This document shows positions 7,581-14,238 of a stretch of 14,639 nt of DNA, in pieces. Source of the DNA: Pusillimonas sp. UBA6240 (GTDB lineage: Bacteria; Pseudomonadota; Gammaproteobacteria; Burkholderiales; Burkholderiaceae_B); assembly GCA_002441445.1 (NCBI GenBank), contig DJWC01000077.1, positions 1 to 14,639 of the forward strand. Direction: 5' to 3'. Made by a program: the position numbers and the translations under genes. The stretch's first letter is position 1, and the number at the start of each line of letters is the position of its first letter. The notes below the pieces were generated by a model. That model was not told the DNA's origin. It worked only from the letters and a program-made list of their open reading frames with translations, and made no database searches.

Positions 7581-7882
7581 CAGGCGCTGCTCCAAAATGG
7601 AAGGGCGTAGGCGCGGTCGGCATGTTCATGTTGGACAATAAAAAGAAAAGCGGGACGGAGCGCCAAAATCGGGGGGATAATTATAGGGTTCCGGGCGAGG
7701 CCGAGGCCAGCTCTGTTTCACTTTTCCCGCGCGGGGCGGCGCTCTTTTCCATGGCGCCCGAGCCGCGGGAAGGCTGCGCGGCGCCGGCTTGCGCCGCATC
7801 CCAAGGGCGGACCGCCGGCGTTGCGCCTGCGATGTGAACTATGATTTGCGTATTCGAGGGCGCTCATCGAGGCGGAGCAATC
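7581..7882. other. Intergenic gap between oxygenase and small membrane protein
   Basis: About 300 bp of divergent intergenic DNA. The part next to the oxygenase (about 7620-7690) is A/T-richer and holds its candidate -10. The rest is very GC-rich, with several overlapping short inverted GC blocks (around 7730-7820) but no clear terminator or RNA gene. TATGAT at 7840-7845 is a possible -10 for the small membrane protein gene, without a good -35. An open frame of about 70 codons from 7622 shows no domain-like composition and is not called. Confidence 0.4.
7680..7685 (-). promoter_or_regulatory. Candidate -10 box for the 2OG oxygenase gene
   Basis: On the minus strand these bases read TATAAT, a perfect -10 hexamer, about 100 bp upstream of the oxygenase ATG, in the only A/T-rich patch of this gap. 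No TTGACA-like -35 is seen at the expected 16-18 bp distance, so the promoter is tentative. Confidence 0.4.
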
Positions 7883-7999
7883 ATGACAACGGGTGAATGG
7901 ATAGTAGTGGGTATTTTCGCGGTGGGCCTGGTCTGCTCGATTTCGCTGTTCTGGTGGCTGATCCGCACGGTAAGGCGCGATGCGCGCCGCAAAAAGTAA
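7883..7999 (+). CDS. Small single-span membrane protein (38 aa), unrecognised
   Basis: ATG 7883 opens a 38-codon frame, MTTGEWIVVGIFAVGLVC..., ending at TAA 7997-7999. The protein has a short polar N-terminus, one strongly hydrophobic segment (about residues 6-27, with paired Trp 24-25) and a highly basic tail (RTVRRDARRKK). That is the classic layout of a small inner-membrane protein with its C-terminus in the cytoplasm by the positive-inside rule. GGCGGAG at 7871-7877 is a good Shine-Dalgarno 5 bases before the ATG, which is the main reason for calling it real. I do not recognise the family. It lies divergent from the oxygenase and 216 bp before the aminotransferase, and is immediately followed by an inverted-repeat structure. 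Confidence 0.6.
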   Translation: MTTGEWIVVGIFAVGLVCSISLFWWLIRTVRRDARRKK

Positions 8000-8079
8000 G
8001 CCCGCCGACAGGCCCCGCATTCTTTCAGCATTTGCCGCTCCACGGCCGGCCCCGGCGCGGCAACCGGCAATCGGCGGGC
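8000..8079. repeat. Nested inverted repeats directly after the small membrane protein gene
   Basis: GCCCGCCGA at 8000-8008 pairs perfectly with TCGGCGGGC at 8071-8079. Inside, TGCCGC at 8033-8038 pairs with GCGGCA at 8057-8062, and the palindrome GGCCGGCC sits at 8044-8051. The element starts one base after the stop codon. It could fold as an 80-nt RNA, for example as a 3' stabilising structure or small RNA. There is no following U-run, so it is not a standard intrinsic terminator. Confidence 0.4.
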
Positions 8080-8167
8080 CATGATCGCGGCGCTTGCGGA
8101 AACTGTCGCGAAAACAGCAGCATCCGGCCATTCTTGGCGCGAATTCCCTGAATATCGATGGCAGTTG

Positions 8168-8198
8168 CGGTAACCTAACGAATTGCCGCTCTTTACCG
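8168..8198. promoter_or_regulatory. Inverted repeat CGGTAA/TTACCG just upstream of the aminotransferase
   Basis: CGGTAA at 8168-8173 and TTACCG at 8193-8198 are perfect 6-bp inverted arms separated by 19 bases, ending 16 bases before ATG 8215. They could be half-sites of a dimeric regulator or form a hairpin near the ribosome binding site. Arms this short can arise by chance. Confidence 0.3.
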
Positions 8199-8214
8199 GA
8201 AAACTTTCAGAACC

Positions 8215-9411
8215 ATGGATTCGTTTACGCTCCCCTATACTTTTTCGCAACGCGCGCAGCAACTTACCAGCTCGACCATCCGGGAGATCCTGAAAGTTAC
8301 TGAACGGCCTGAAGTCATCTCTTTTGCGGGCGGCCTGCCTTCGCCCAAGGGCTTTCCCGTCGATGTCATCAACCGCGCCTTTGATCGGGTGCTGCAGGAT
8401 AAAGGCACGTCGGCCCTGCAATACGGCCCCACGGAGGGCTATGCGCCGCTGCGCGCCTGGGTGGCGGAAGATTTGCGGCGCGTGGGCGCCAATGTATCGC
8501 CCGACGAGGTGCTGATCGTTTCCGGCTCCCAGCAGGCGCTCGACATGCTGGGCAAGCTGTTCATAGACCCGGGCAGCAAAGTGCTGGTCGAGGCGCCCAG
8601 CTATTTGGGCGCCTTGCAGTCTTTTTCCCTGTTCGAGCCCAATTATGTAGCCGTGCCCACCGATGAAGGCGGCTTGATGCCGGACGCGCTGACGCCGGAG
8701 CGCTGCGCGGGGGCGCGCTTCATCTATGCACTGCCCAATTTCCAGAATCCCACCGGGCTGACGCTGAGCCTGGAGCGCCGCCAGGCGCTGGTGGAGCGCT
8801 GCGCCGCCCTGCAGATCCCCATCATCGAAGACGACCCGTACGGGGACTTGCGCTACGCCGGCAAGGCCGAGCCGGGGCTGCTGGGGCTGGGGCGCGCGGT
8901 GGGCGCCACGGTCGTACGGCTGGGCAGCTTTTCCAAAGTGCTGGCCCCGGGCTTGCGACTAGGCTATATCGTCGCGCCCAAGCCTATTATTTCCAAGCTG
9001 GTCCAGATCAAGCAGGCCACCGACCTGCATACCGCGACGCTTACCCAGATGGCCGTCTACGAAACCGTCAAGGACGGCTTCCTGGCCACGCATCTGCCCA
9101 AAGTCCGCGACCTGTACAAAGAGCAATGCGGCTACATGCTGGATGCGATGGACCGCGACTTCCCATCTACCGCGCGCTGGACGCGGCCCGAAGGCGGGAT
9201 GTTCATATGGGTGACGCTGCCGGGCCATCTGGATGGCGCGCAACTGCTGTCGCAGGCCATCGAACGCAATGTCGCTTTTGTTCCCGGCGCTCCTTTTTAT
9301 GCCGGCGTGGCGCCTCAGAACAATACCTTGCGCCTGAGTTTCGTCACGGTGGCGGAAGAAAAGATCCGCGAGGGCATCGCCATTCTGGGCGGCTTGATCA
9401 AGGAAAGCTGA
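8215..9411 (+). CDS. PLP-dependent class I/II aminotransferase (LysN/AadAT-like, 398 aa)
   Basis: Fold-type I aminotransferase of cytosolic location. Lys241 in SFSKVLAPGLRLGY forms the Schiff base with PLP. Asn178-Pro-Thr (NFQNPTG), Asp207 and Tyr209 (EDDPYG) contact the cofactor, and Arg373 (TLRLSF) should bind the substrate carboxylate. The N-terminal FAGGLPSPKGFP and LQYGPTEGYAPLR motifs place it in the subgroup that includes 2-aminoadipate aminotransferase LysN and the catalytic half of MocR regulators, but there is no N-terminal GntR domain. Substrate cannot be read from the sequence: aromatic, branched-chain or aminoadipate-type amino acids are all plausible. The ribosome binding site is weak. 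ubiA starts 28 bp after the stop codon, so the two are probably co-transcribed, although no biochemical link is obvious. Confidence 0.9.
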   Translation: MDSFTLPYTFSQRAQQLTSSTIREILKVTERPEVISFAGGLPSPKGFPVDVINRAFDRVLQDKGTSALQYGPTEGYAPLRAWVAEDLRRVGANVSPDEVLIVSGSQQALDMLGKLFIDPGSKVLVEAPSYLGALQSFSLFEPNYVAVPTDEGGLMPDALTPERCAGARFIYALPNFQNPTGLTLSLERRQALVERCAALQIPIIEDDPYGDLRYAGKAEPGLLGLGRAVGATVVRLGSFSKVLAPGLRLGYIVAPKPIISKLVQIKQATDLHTATLTQMAVYETVKDGFLATHLPKVRDLYKEQCGYMLDAMDRDFPSTARWTRPEGGMFIWVTLPGHLDGAQLLSQAIERNVAFVPGAPFYAGVAPQNNTLRLSFVTVAEEKIREGIAILGGLIKES

Positions 9412-9439
9412 TCGCCATGCGTTGCCGCACCGGGATGCC

Positions 9440-10414
9440 ATGACAGCCGCTTCATCCGATCATGCCGACAAGACCGCCACGGCCATAGGCGAACGCGCTT
9501 CGGATACGCCCGACCTGGCCGACATGCGTCCCGACGACTGGGTGGAACGCTGGCTGCCCAGGTCGTGGGGGCCATACGCGCGCCTTTGCCGCCTGGACAG
9601 GCCCGTGGGCACCTGGCTGACGCTGCTGCCTTGCCTGGCCGCGCTGGTGCAGGCGGCCGACGGCTGGCCGACGCTGTTCCGGCTGTTCATTTTCTCTCTC
9701 GGCGCACTGCTGATGCGCGGCGTGGGCTGCTGCTTCAACGACATTTTCGATCGCGATATCGACAAGCAGGTGGAACGCACGCGTTTCCGCCCTCTGACCA
9801 GCGGGCAATTGAGCCTGCGCAACGCATTGTGGTTCGTGCTGGGGCAACTGATTGTGTGCGGGCTGCTGCTGTTCGCCCTGAATGAGTACAGCCGCTGGCT
9901 GGCCGTGGCGCTGCTGCCCATCGTCATTGTTTATCCGCTCTGCAAGCGCTTCACCTATTGGCCGCAGATCGTCTTGGGCATAGGATTCAACTGGGGCATG
10001 CTGATGGCCTGGTCCGACACGCAGAACAGCGTGCCGCCGGCCGCGCTGGCCATGTGGCTGGGGGCGGTGCTGTGGCAGGTCGGGTACGACTCCATTTACG
10101 CCTATGTGGACGTGCGGGACGACCTGAAGCTGGGCCTGCATTCCACGGCCATGCGCTTCGCGGACAAGGGCAAGATATGGATCAGCGGCTTCTATATCGC
10201 CACCATCCTGCTGTGGGTTTATGCCGGCGCCGCCATGGGCATGGCATGGCCGTATTTCGCCGTGATTGCCATCATCGCCGGCCATTTCCTGTGGCAAATG
10301 CTGGTGTTCAACCTGGCAAGGCCCGATCGCAATTTCATGCTGTTCCGCTCGAATATGGCGGTGGGCGTGCTGCTGCTGCTTGCGGCGCTGGCCGGTACGG
10401 TGCTGCCGGTATAG
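9440..10414 (+). CDS. ubiA: 4-hydroxybenzoate polyprenyltransferase UbiA
   Basis: Integral inner-membrane prenyltransferase that attaches the polyprenyl chain to 4-hydroxybenzoate in ubiquinone biosynthesis. The two Asp-rich motifs that bind the Mg-diphosphate are present: NDIFDRDID (100-108) followed by the usual R-x-RPLTSG, and DVRDD (224-228) followed by LKLGLHSTAMRF. About eight to nine hydrophobic segments run from residue 57 to the end. At 324 aa it is longer than the usual roughly 290, because a polar, probably unstructured leader of about 40 residues precedes the RLDRPVGTWL motif. ATG 9440 is chosen (GGGA 4 bases upstream). A TTG at 9422 would add 6 residues, and ATG 9524 inside the leader would give a near-standard length. 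It follows the aminotransferase by 28 bp. Confidence 0.95.
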   Translation: MTAASSDHADKTATAIGERASDTPDLADMRPDDWVERWLPRSWGPYARLCRLDRPVGTWLTLLPCLAALVQAADGWPTLFRLFIFSLGALLMRGVGCCFNDIFDRDIDKQVERTRFRPLTSGQLSLRNALWFVLGQLIVCGLLLFALNEYSRWLAVALLPIVIVYPLCKRFTYWPQIVLGIGFNWGMLMAWSDTQNSVPPAALAMWLGAVLWQVGYDSIYAYVDVRDDLKLGLHSTAMRFADKGKIWISGFYIATILLWVYAGAAMGMAWPYFAVIAIIAGHFLWQMLVFNLARPDRNFMLFRSNMAVGVLLLLAALAGTVLPV

Positions 10415-10604
10415 GGATGCCGTACGCGCAAAGCCATCGCGCGATGCAATTAGAATAGAATGGTGACGCGCGCATACCGGGCCGTGCATGTCCGCTGGCC
10501 ACAGGCGAGTGCGGCATGCGAGTCGACATGCGGATGCGGCACGCGGGTCATTGGACGGCAATAAAAGAAGGCCCTCGCAGCGGCCGGCGGGCCCTGGGTT
10601 CGGC

Positions 10605-10610
10605 AGGAGA
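10605..10610 (+). promoter_or_regulatory. Ribosome binding site of the GMC oxidoreductase
   Basis: AGGAGA lies 5 bases before ATG 10616 and decides that start. The 201-bp gap before it (10415-10615) contains TAGAAT near 10451 as a possible -10 and a GGCCC/GGGCC inverted pair shortly before the gene, but no convincing full promoter. Confidence 0.6.
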
Positions 10611-10615
10611 CCAAT

Positions 10616-12244
10616 ATGGCGGAGCAAGCCTCGCAGCAGACTCCTTTGGAGTACGACTACATCATCGTGGGCGCGGGTTCCGCCGGCTGCCTTCTGGCCA
10701 ACCGCCTTTCGGCGAATCCCGATCATCGGGTGTTGCTGCTGGAAGCCGGCGGGCGCGACAACTGGCACTGGATACATATTCCAGTGGGCTATCTTTATTG
10801 CATAGGCAACGCCAGGACGGACTGGTGCTACACCACTCAGCCCGATCCGGGCATCAACCACCGCAGCCTGGGCTATCCGCGCGGCCGGGTATTGGGCGGG
10901 AGCTCCGCCATCAACGGCATGATCTACATGCGCGGCCAGGCGGCCGATTACGATGGCTGGAAAGCGGCGGGCAATGCCGGCTGGGGCTGGGACGACGTGC
11001 TGCCGATCTTCAAGCACATGGAAGACCATCATGCCGGCGCCAGCCCTTACCATGGCGCATCGGGCAGCTGGCGGGTGGAGCCGCAGCGTCTGTCCTGGAA
11101 GATTCTGGATGCTTTCCGCGATGCCGCCCGGCAGGCCGGCATTCCCCCCATCGATGATTTCAACAAAGGCGACAACGAAGGCTGCGCTTATTTCGAGGTG
11201 AACCAGAAGCGCGGCGTGCGCTGGACCGCCGCCAAGGCCTTTCTCCATCCCATCATGAGCCGGCCCAACCTGACGGTCCTGACCGGGGCGCAGGCCGAGC
11301 GCATATTGCTGGACGGGCGCCGCGCGGCCGGCGTCAGTTTCCTGCACGAAGGCGGCCGGCGCCAGGCGCGGGTCCGCTCAGAGCTCATCCTGGCAGCCGG
11401 CGCCATCGGTTCGCCGCAGCTGCTGCAATTGTCGGGGATAGGTCCGGGGCCGCTACTGCAATCGCTGGGCATTGCCGTGGCGCACGAACTGCCCGGAGTC
11501 GGGCAGAATCTGCAGGACCACCTGCAGCTGCGGATGATCTATAAAGTGGAAGGCGCCAAGACCTTGAATACCCTGGCCGCGTCCATTTGGGGCAAGGCCT
11601 TGATAGGCTTGCAGTACGCCGCGCAGAGGCGCGGCCCGCTGAGCATGGCGCCGTCGCAATTGGGGGCGTTCGCCCGTTCGGGGCCCGAGCAGGAACGCGC
11701 CAATGTCGAATACCATGTCCAGCCCTTGTCATTGGAAAAATTCGGCGAGGCCCTGCATACTTTCCCCGCCATCACCGCCTCGGTCTGCAATTTGCGGCCC
11801 ACCAGCCGCGGCCATGTGAACATCGTGTCGCCCGACGCCGGCGATGCGCCGGCCATTTTGTGCAATTACCTGCAGACGGAGGAAGACCGGCGGGTGGCGG
11901 CGGACAGCATGCGCCTGACCAGGCGCATCATGGCGCAGCCCGCCATGGCGCCCTACCGGCCGCAAGAATACCGCCCGGGCGCGCATGTAACGTCGCAGGC
12001 CGACCTGGAAAAGGCGGCGGGCGATATCGGCACCACTATTTTCCATCCCGTGGGCACTTGCAAGATGGGGCTGGACGACCTGGCCGTGGTGGATTCCCAG
12101 CTAAGGGTGCACGGCATCGGCGGGCTGCGCGTCATCGATGCCTCCATCATGCCCACCATCACTTCCGGCAATACCAATTCCCCCACCATCATGATCGCAG
12201 AAAAGGGGGCCCGGATGATCCTGGCGTCCGTCGGCACGGGATGA
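10616..12244 (+). CDS. GMC family FAD-dependent oxidoreductase, choline/alcohol dehydrogenase-like (542 aa)
   Basis: Flavoenzyme that oxidises an alcohol group. An FAD-binding Rossmann motif GAGSAG is at 19-24, with the acidic ribose-binding Glu43 in LLLEAGG. GMC signature 1 (PRGRVLGGSSAIN, 88-100) and signature 2 (GAIGSPQLLQLSGIGP, 262-277) are intact. The catalytic pair is His477 (FHPVGTCKMG) and Asn521 (GNTNSPT); their 44-residue spacing equals that of choline oxidase (His466/Asn510). The length is usual for bacterial alcohol/choline dehydrogenases. The substrate is unknown: there is no betaine aldehyde dehydrogenase or bet regulator nearby, so a choline role is not supported, and long-chain or other alcohols remain possible. 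There is no signal peptide. The antiporter gene begins 67 bp downstream and may be co-transcribed. Confidence 0.92.
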   Translation: MAEQASQQTPLEYDYIIVGAGSAGCLLANRLSANPDHRVLLLEAGGRDNWHWIHIPVGYLYCIGNARTDWCYTTQPDPGINHRSLGYPRGRVLGGSSAINGMIYMRGQAADYDGWKAAGNAGWGWDDVLPIFKHMEDHHAGASPYHGASGSWRVEPQRLSWKILDAFRDAARQAGIPPIDDFNKGDNEGCAYFEVNQKRGVRWTAAKAFLHPIMSRPNLTVLTGAQAERILLDGRRAAGVSFLHEGGRRQARVRSELILAAGAIGSPQLLQLSGIGPGPLLQSLGIAVAHELPGVGQNLQDHLQLRMIYKVEGAKTLNTLAASIWGKALIGLQYAAQRRGPLSMAPSQLGAFARSGPEQERANVEYHVQPLSLEKFGEALHTFPAITASVCNLRPTSRGHVNIVSPDAGDAPAILCNYLQTEEDRRVAADSMRLTRRIMAQPAMAPYRPQEYRPGAHVTSQADLEKAAGDIGTTIFHPVGTCKMGLDDLAVVDSQLRVHGIGGLRVIDASIMPTITSGNTNSPTIMIAEKGARMILASVGTG

Positions 12245-12311
12245 GAGGCTCGTGCTTGAGGTCCCAAGGAATGTCTGATTCGTTCACCAGTTTCGTTCAC
12301 GAGGTTTTTTG

Positions 12312-13586
12312 ATGCCCAGTCATATCGAGGTCGTGGCGACCGCATTGTTCGCGCTTGCCGTCATCCACACGTTTTCCGTGCCGGTGTTTGCGCGGATGGC
12401 CAATCGCGGCGGCACGCATGCGGGCCTGTGGCACATGCTGTCCGAGGTGGAGGCGGTATTCGGGGTCTGGGCCTGCGCGCTGTTCGTCTGGATGTCCATG
12501 ACCGTGAGCGTCCAGGACGCGGTCGAGTACCTCGATACCCGCAATTTCACCGAGCCGGCCTTCGTGTTCGTCATCATGGTGGTGGCCGCCAGCCGGCCCA
12601 TCCTGGAGCTGGTGAACATGGCGATACGCGCGCTGGCGCGCATGCTGCCGCTGCGCAACGAGTTGGCCATGTTCTTCGTGATCATGTCCTTCGTGCCGCT
12701 GGCGGGCTCGTTCATCACCGAACCCGCCGCCATGACGCTGGCGGCCCTGCTGTTGCGCGATGCCTATTTCCAGCGTCCCGGGCAAGACGGCTTCAAGTAT
12801 CTGACGCTGGGCGTGCTGTTCGTCAATGTGTCCATAGGCGGGGTGCTGACCGCTTTCGCCGCCCCCCCGGTGCTGATGGTCGCCCACACCTTCAACTGGG
12901 ATTCGCTCTACATGGCCACCCACTTCGGCTGGCGCGCGGTCTCCGCCGTCATTATCAATGCCGGCGTGCTGACCTTCATCTGCCGCAATTATCTGCTGGA
13001 CGGAACCATAGGCGCCCATCCCGACCGTGCGTCGCAGCGTCCGCCAGTGCCGCTGGCCGTTATAGCGATACATACCGTGTTCCTGGTCGGCATCGTGCTG
13101 TCGGCCCACCACCCCATCATCTTCCTGGGCTTTCTGATGCTCTTCATAGGCTATGCCCACGCCTATTATCGCTACCAGAACCCTTTGCTGATCCGCGAAG
13201 GCCTGATGGTCGGTTTCTTCCTGGCGGGCCTGGTGATATTGGGCGGCCTGCAGAAGTGGTGGCTGCAGGATTTGCTGGCGGGCTTGTCGCCCATCGTGCT
13301 GTACTGGGGCGCGACGGCCTTGACGGCGGTGACCGACAATGCCGCGCTGACCTATCTGGGCTCCCTGGTCGATGGAACCAGCGAGGTCTGGCGCTATATG
13401 CTGGTTGCCGGCGCCGTGACGGGCGGCGGCCTGACGGTGATCGCCAATGCGCCCAACCCCGCGGGGTTCGCCATCCTTAAGGGCTGCTTTCCCGATGGCT
13501 CCATATCGCCGCTCAAGTTACTGGGCGCCGCCGCCGTCCCGACCCTGGTCGCGGCGGGCATGTTCATGCTGCCCAAGTCGTTCTGA
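12312..13586 (+). CDS. Putative Na+/H+ antiporter, PF07399 (Na_H_antiport_3) type (424 aa)
   Basis: A polytopic inner-membrane protein with about eleven to twelve hydrophobic segments. Two related re-entrant-type motifs in the two halves, TEPAAMTLAALLLRD (136-150) and TDNAALTYLGSLVDG (341-355), plus NAPNPAG (379-385), point to the ion-transporter superfamily fold with internal repeat. They match my memory of the PF07399 'putative Na+/H+ antiporter' family. The acidic residues Glu137 and Asp342 inside the motifs are plausible cation sites. Transport activity in this family is largely assigned by similarity, so the ion is an inference. ATG 12312 is preferred over a TTG three bases earlier; CGAGG at 12300-12304 lies 7 bases ahead. 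It sits 67 bp after the GMC gene. Confidence 0.85.
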   Translation: MPSHIEVVATALFALAVIHTFSVPVFARMANRGGTHAGLWHMLSEVEAVFGVWACALFVWMSMTVSVQDAVEYLDTRNFTEPAFVFVIMVVAASRPILELVNMAIRALARMLPLRNELAMFFVIMSFVPLAGSFITEPAAMTLAALLLRDAYFQRPGQDGFKYLTLGVLFVNVSIGGVLTAFAAPPVLMVAHTFNWDSLYMATHFGWRAVSAVIINAGVLTFICRNYLLDGTIGAHPDRASQRPPVPLAVIAIHTVFLVGIVLSAHHPIIFLGFLMLFIGYAHAYYRYQNPLLIREGLMVGFFLAGLVILGGLQKWWLQDLLAGLSPIVLYWGATALTAVTDNAALTYLGSLVDGTSEVWRYMLVAGAVTGGGLTVIANAPNPAGFAILKGCFPDGSISPLKLLGAAAVPTLVAAGMFMLPKSF

Positions 13587-13629
13587 CCGTTACCCGCTGG
13601 CGCCGGTACGGGCGCAGGCCGGCCAAGGC

Positions 13630-13681
13630 GTGTCCGCTCGGAGTGTCCGCCTGGGTGGCCTGCCTGGGTGGTCGTCCAGGG
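13630..13681. repeat. Four degenerate 13-bp tandem units
   Basis: Units GTGTCCGCTCGGA, GTGTCCGCCTGGG, TGGCCTGCCTGGG and TGGTCGTCCAGGG lie head to tail at 13630, 13643, 13656 and 13669. Neighbouring units match at 10, 9 and 9 of 13 positions. This appears to be a decayed minisatellite in non-coding DNA; no function is evident. Confidence 0.5.
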
Positions 13682-13817
13682 GCGCCCGTCTCAGAGAAGC
13701 CGCCCGACGGCGCACATTCAGGGGTCCGCATGCAAGGAGAGCCCGTCCAAGCTGCGCCCGCATACGGATTCCGTCCCCGGCAGTCCGCCCGAAAGGGGCG
13801 AAATTCCTAAAAAAGGC

Positions 13818-13823
13818 TAAAAT
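13818..13823 (+). promoter_or_regulatory. Candidate -10 box upstream of fmdB-like gene
   Basis: TAAAAT sits in the only A/T-rich stretch before the fmdB-like gene, about 85 bp from its start. The region 17 bp upstream is GC-rich and does not resemble a -35, so it is only a candidate. Confidence 0.35.
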
Positions 13824-13909
13824 TAATCGTTTTTGCGCGGGGCCTTTATTTACCGTTGCTGCGTGGCAGGGGCCCTTGGCGCGTTCCTTGCTTTTCTTGG
13901 GATTTTGTC

Positions 13910-14221
13910 GTGCCTATTTACGCTTATAAATGCAACGCCTGCGGCCATGCCCAGGATGTTCTGCAAAAAATGTCCGATCCCGTTCTCACCACCTGCCCCG
14001 AATGCGGCCAGGAAACCTATTCCAAGCAGGTGACGGCGGCTGGCTTCCAATTGAAGGGATCGGGCTGGTACGTAACGGATTTCCGCAATAACGGCAGCTC
14101 GGGCGGCGCCGGCAAACCCGCCGCCGGAACGGACAGCGGCGCTGCCGCCGCACCCGCCGCCGCGCCCGCGGCCCCTGCGGCGCCGGCCTCGCCGCCGGCT
14201 TCCGGCGCCGCTACTTCCTAG
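13910..14221 (+). CDS. FmdB-type zinc ribbon protein with Ala/Pro-rich tail (103 aa)
   Basis: Starts at GTG 13910, giving (V/M)PIYAYKCNACGHAQ..., the standard opening of the FmdB/CxxC_CXXC_SSSS regulatory-protein family. GGGA at 13899-13902 lies 7 bases upstream. Two CxxC pairs, Cys8/Cys11 and Cys29/Cys32, form the zinc ribbon; FQLKGSGWYVTDF (46-58) is the conserved family signature after it. The family name comes from a putative regulator in formamidase operons, but its true role is unknown. Residues 61-103 form a low-complexity Gly/Ala/Pro tail that looks unstructured. The gene precedes a DUF502 gene by 17 bp, an arrangement common in betaproteobacteria upstream of aspS. Confidence 0.9.
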   Translation: MPIYAYKCNACGHAQDVLQKMSDPVLTTCPECGQETYSKQVTAAGFQLKGSGWYVTDFRNNGSSGGAGKPAAGTDSGAAAAPAAAPAAPAAPASPPASGAATS

Positions 14222-14238
14222 CCCACTAAACCCTCGGC

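Larger units (their letters stand above)
13587..13909. other. Intergenic region between antiporter and fmdB-like gene
   Basis: 323 bp with no supported gene. It holds a degenerate 13-bp tandem repeat (13630-13681), a short hairpin CGCCC-GAAAG-GGGCG (13786-13800) without a following T-run, and an A/T-rich patch at 13801-13830 that probably contains the promoter of the downstream pair. No clear terminator for the antiporter gene is seen. Confidence 0.5.

Noticed and set aside
7622..7837. 71-codon plus-strand frame in the oxygenase upstream region
   Set aside because: No ribosome site, no family resemblance, and it covers the candidate oxygenase promoter.
9452..11347. 631-codon antisense frame across ubiA and the start of the GMC gene
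   Set aside because: It spans two well supported genes and the intergenic gap on the other strand and shows no domain-like pattern.
13786..13800. Hairpin CGCCC-GAAAG-GGGCG as terminator of the antiporter transcript
   Set aside because: The stem is only 5 bp and is followed by AAATTCC rather than a T-run, so it does not meet the pattern of an intrinsic terminator.
13447..13929. 160-codon plus-strand frame across the antiporter end and the intergenic region
   Set aside because: Starts inside the antiporter gene in another frame, runs through the tandem repeat and has arginine-rich shadow composition.
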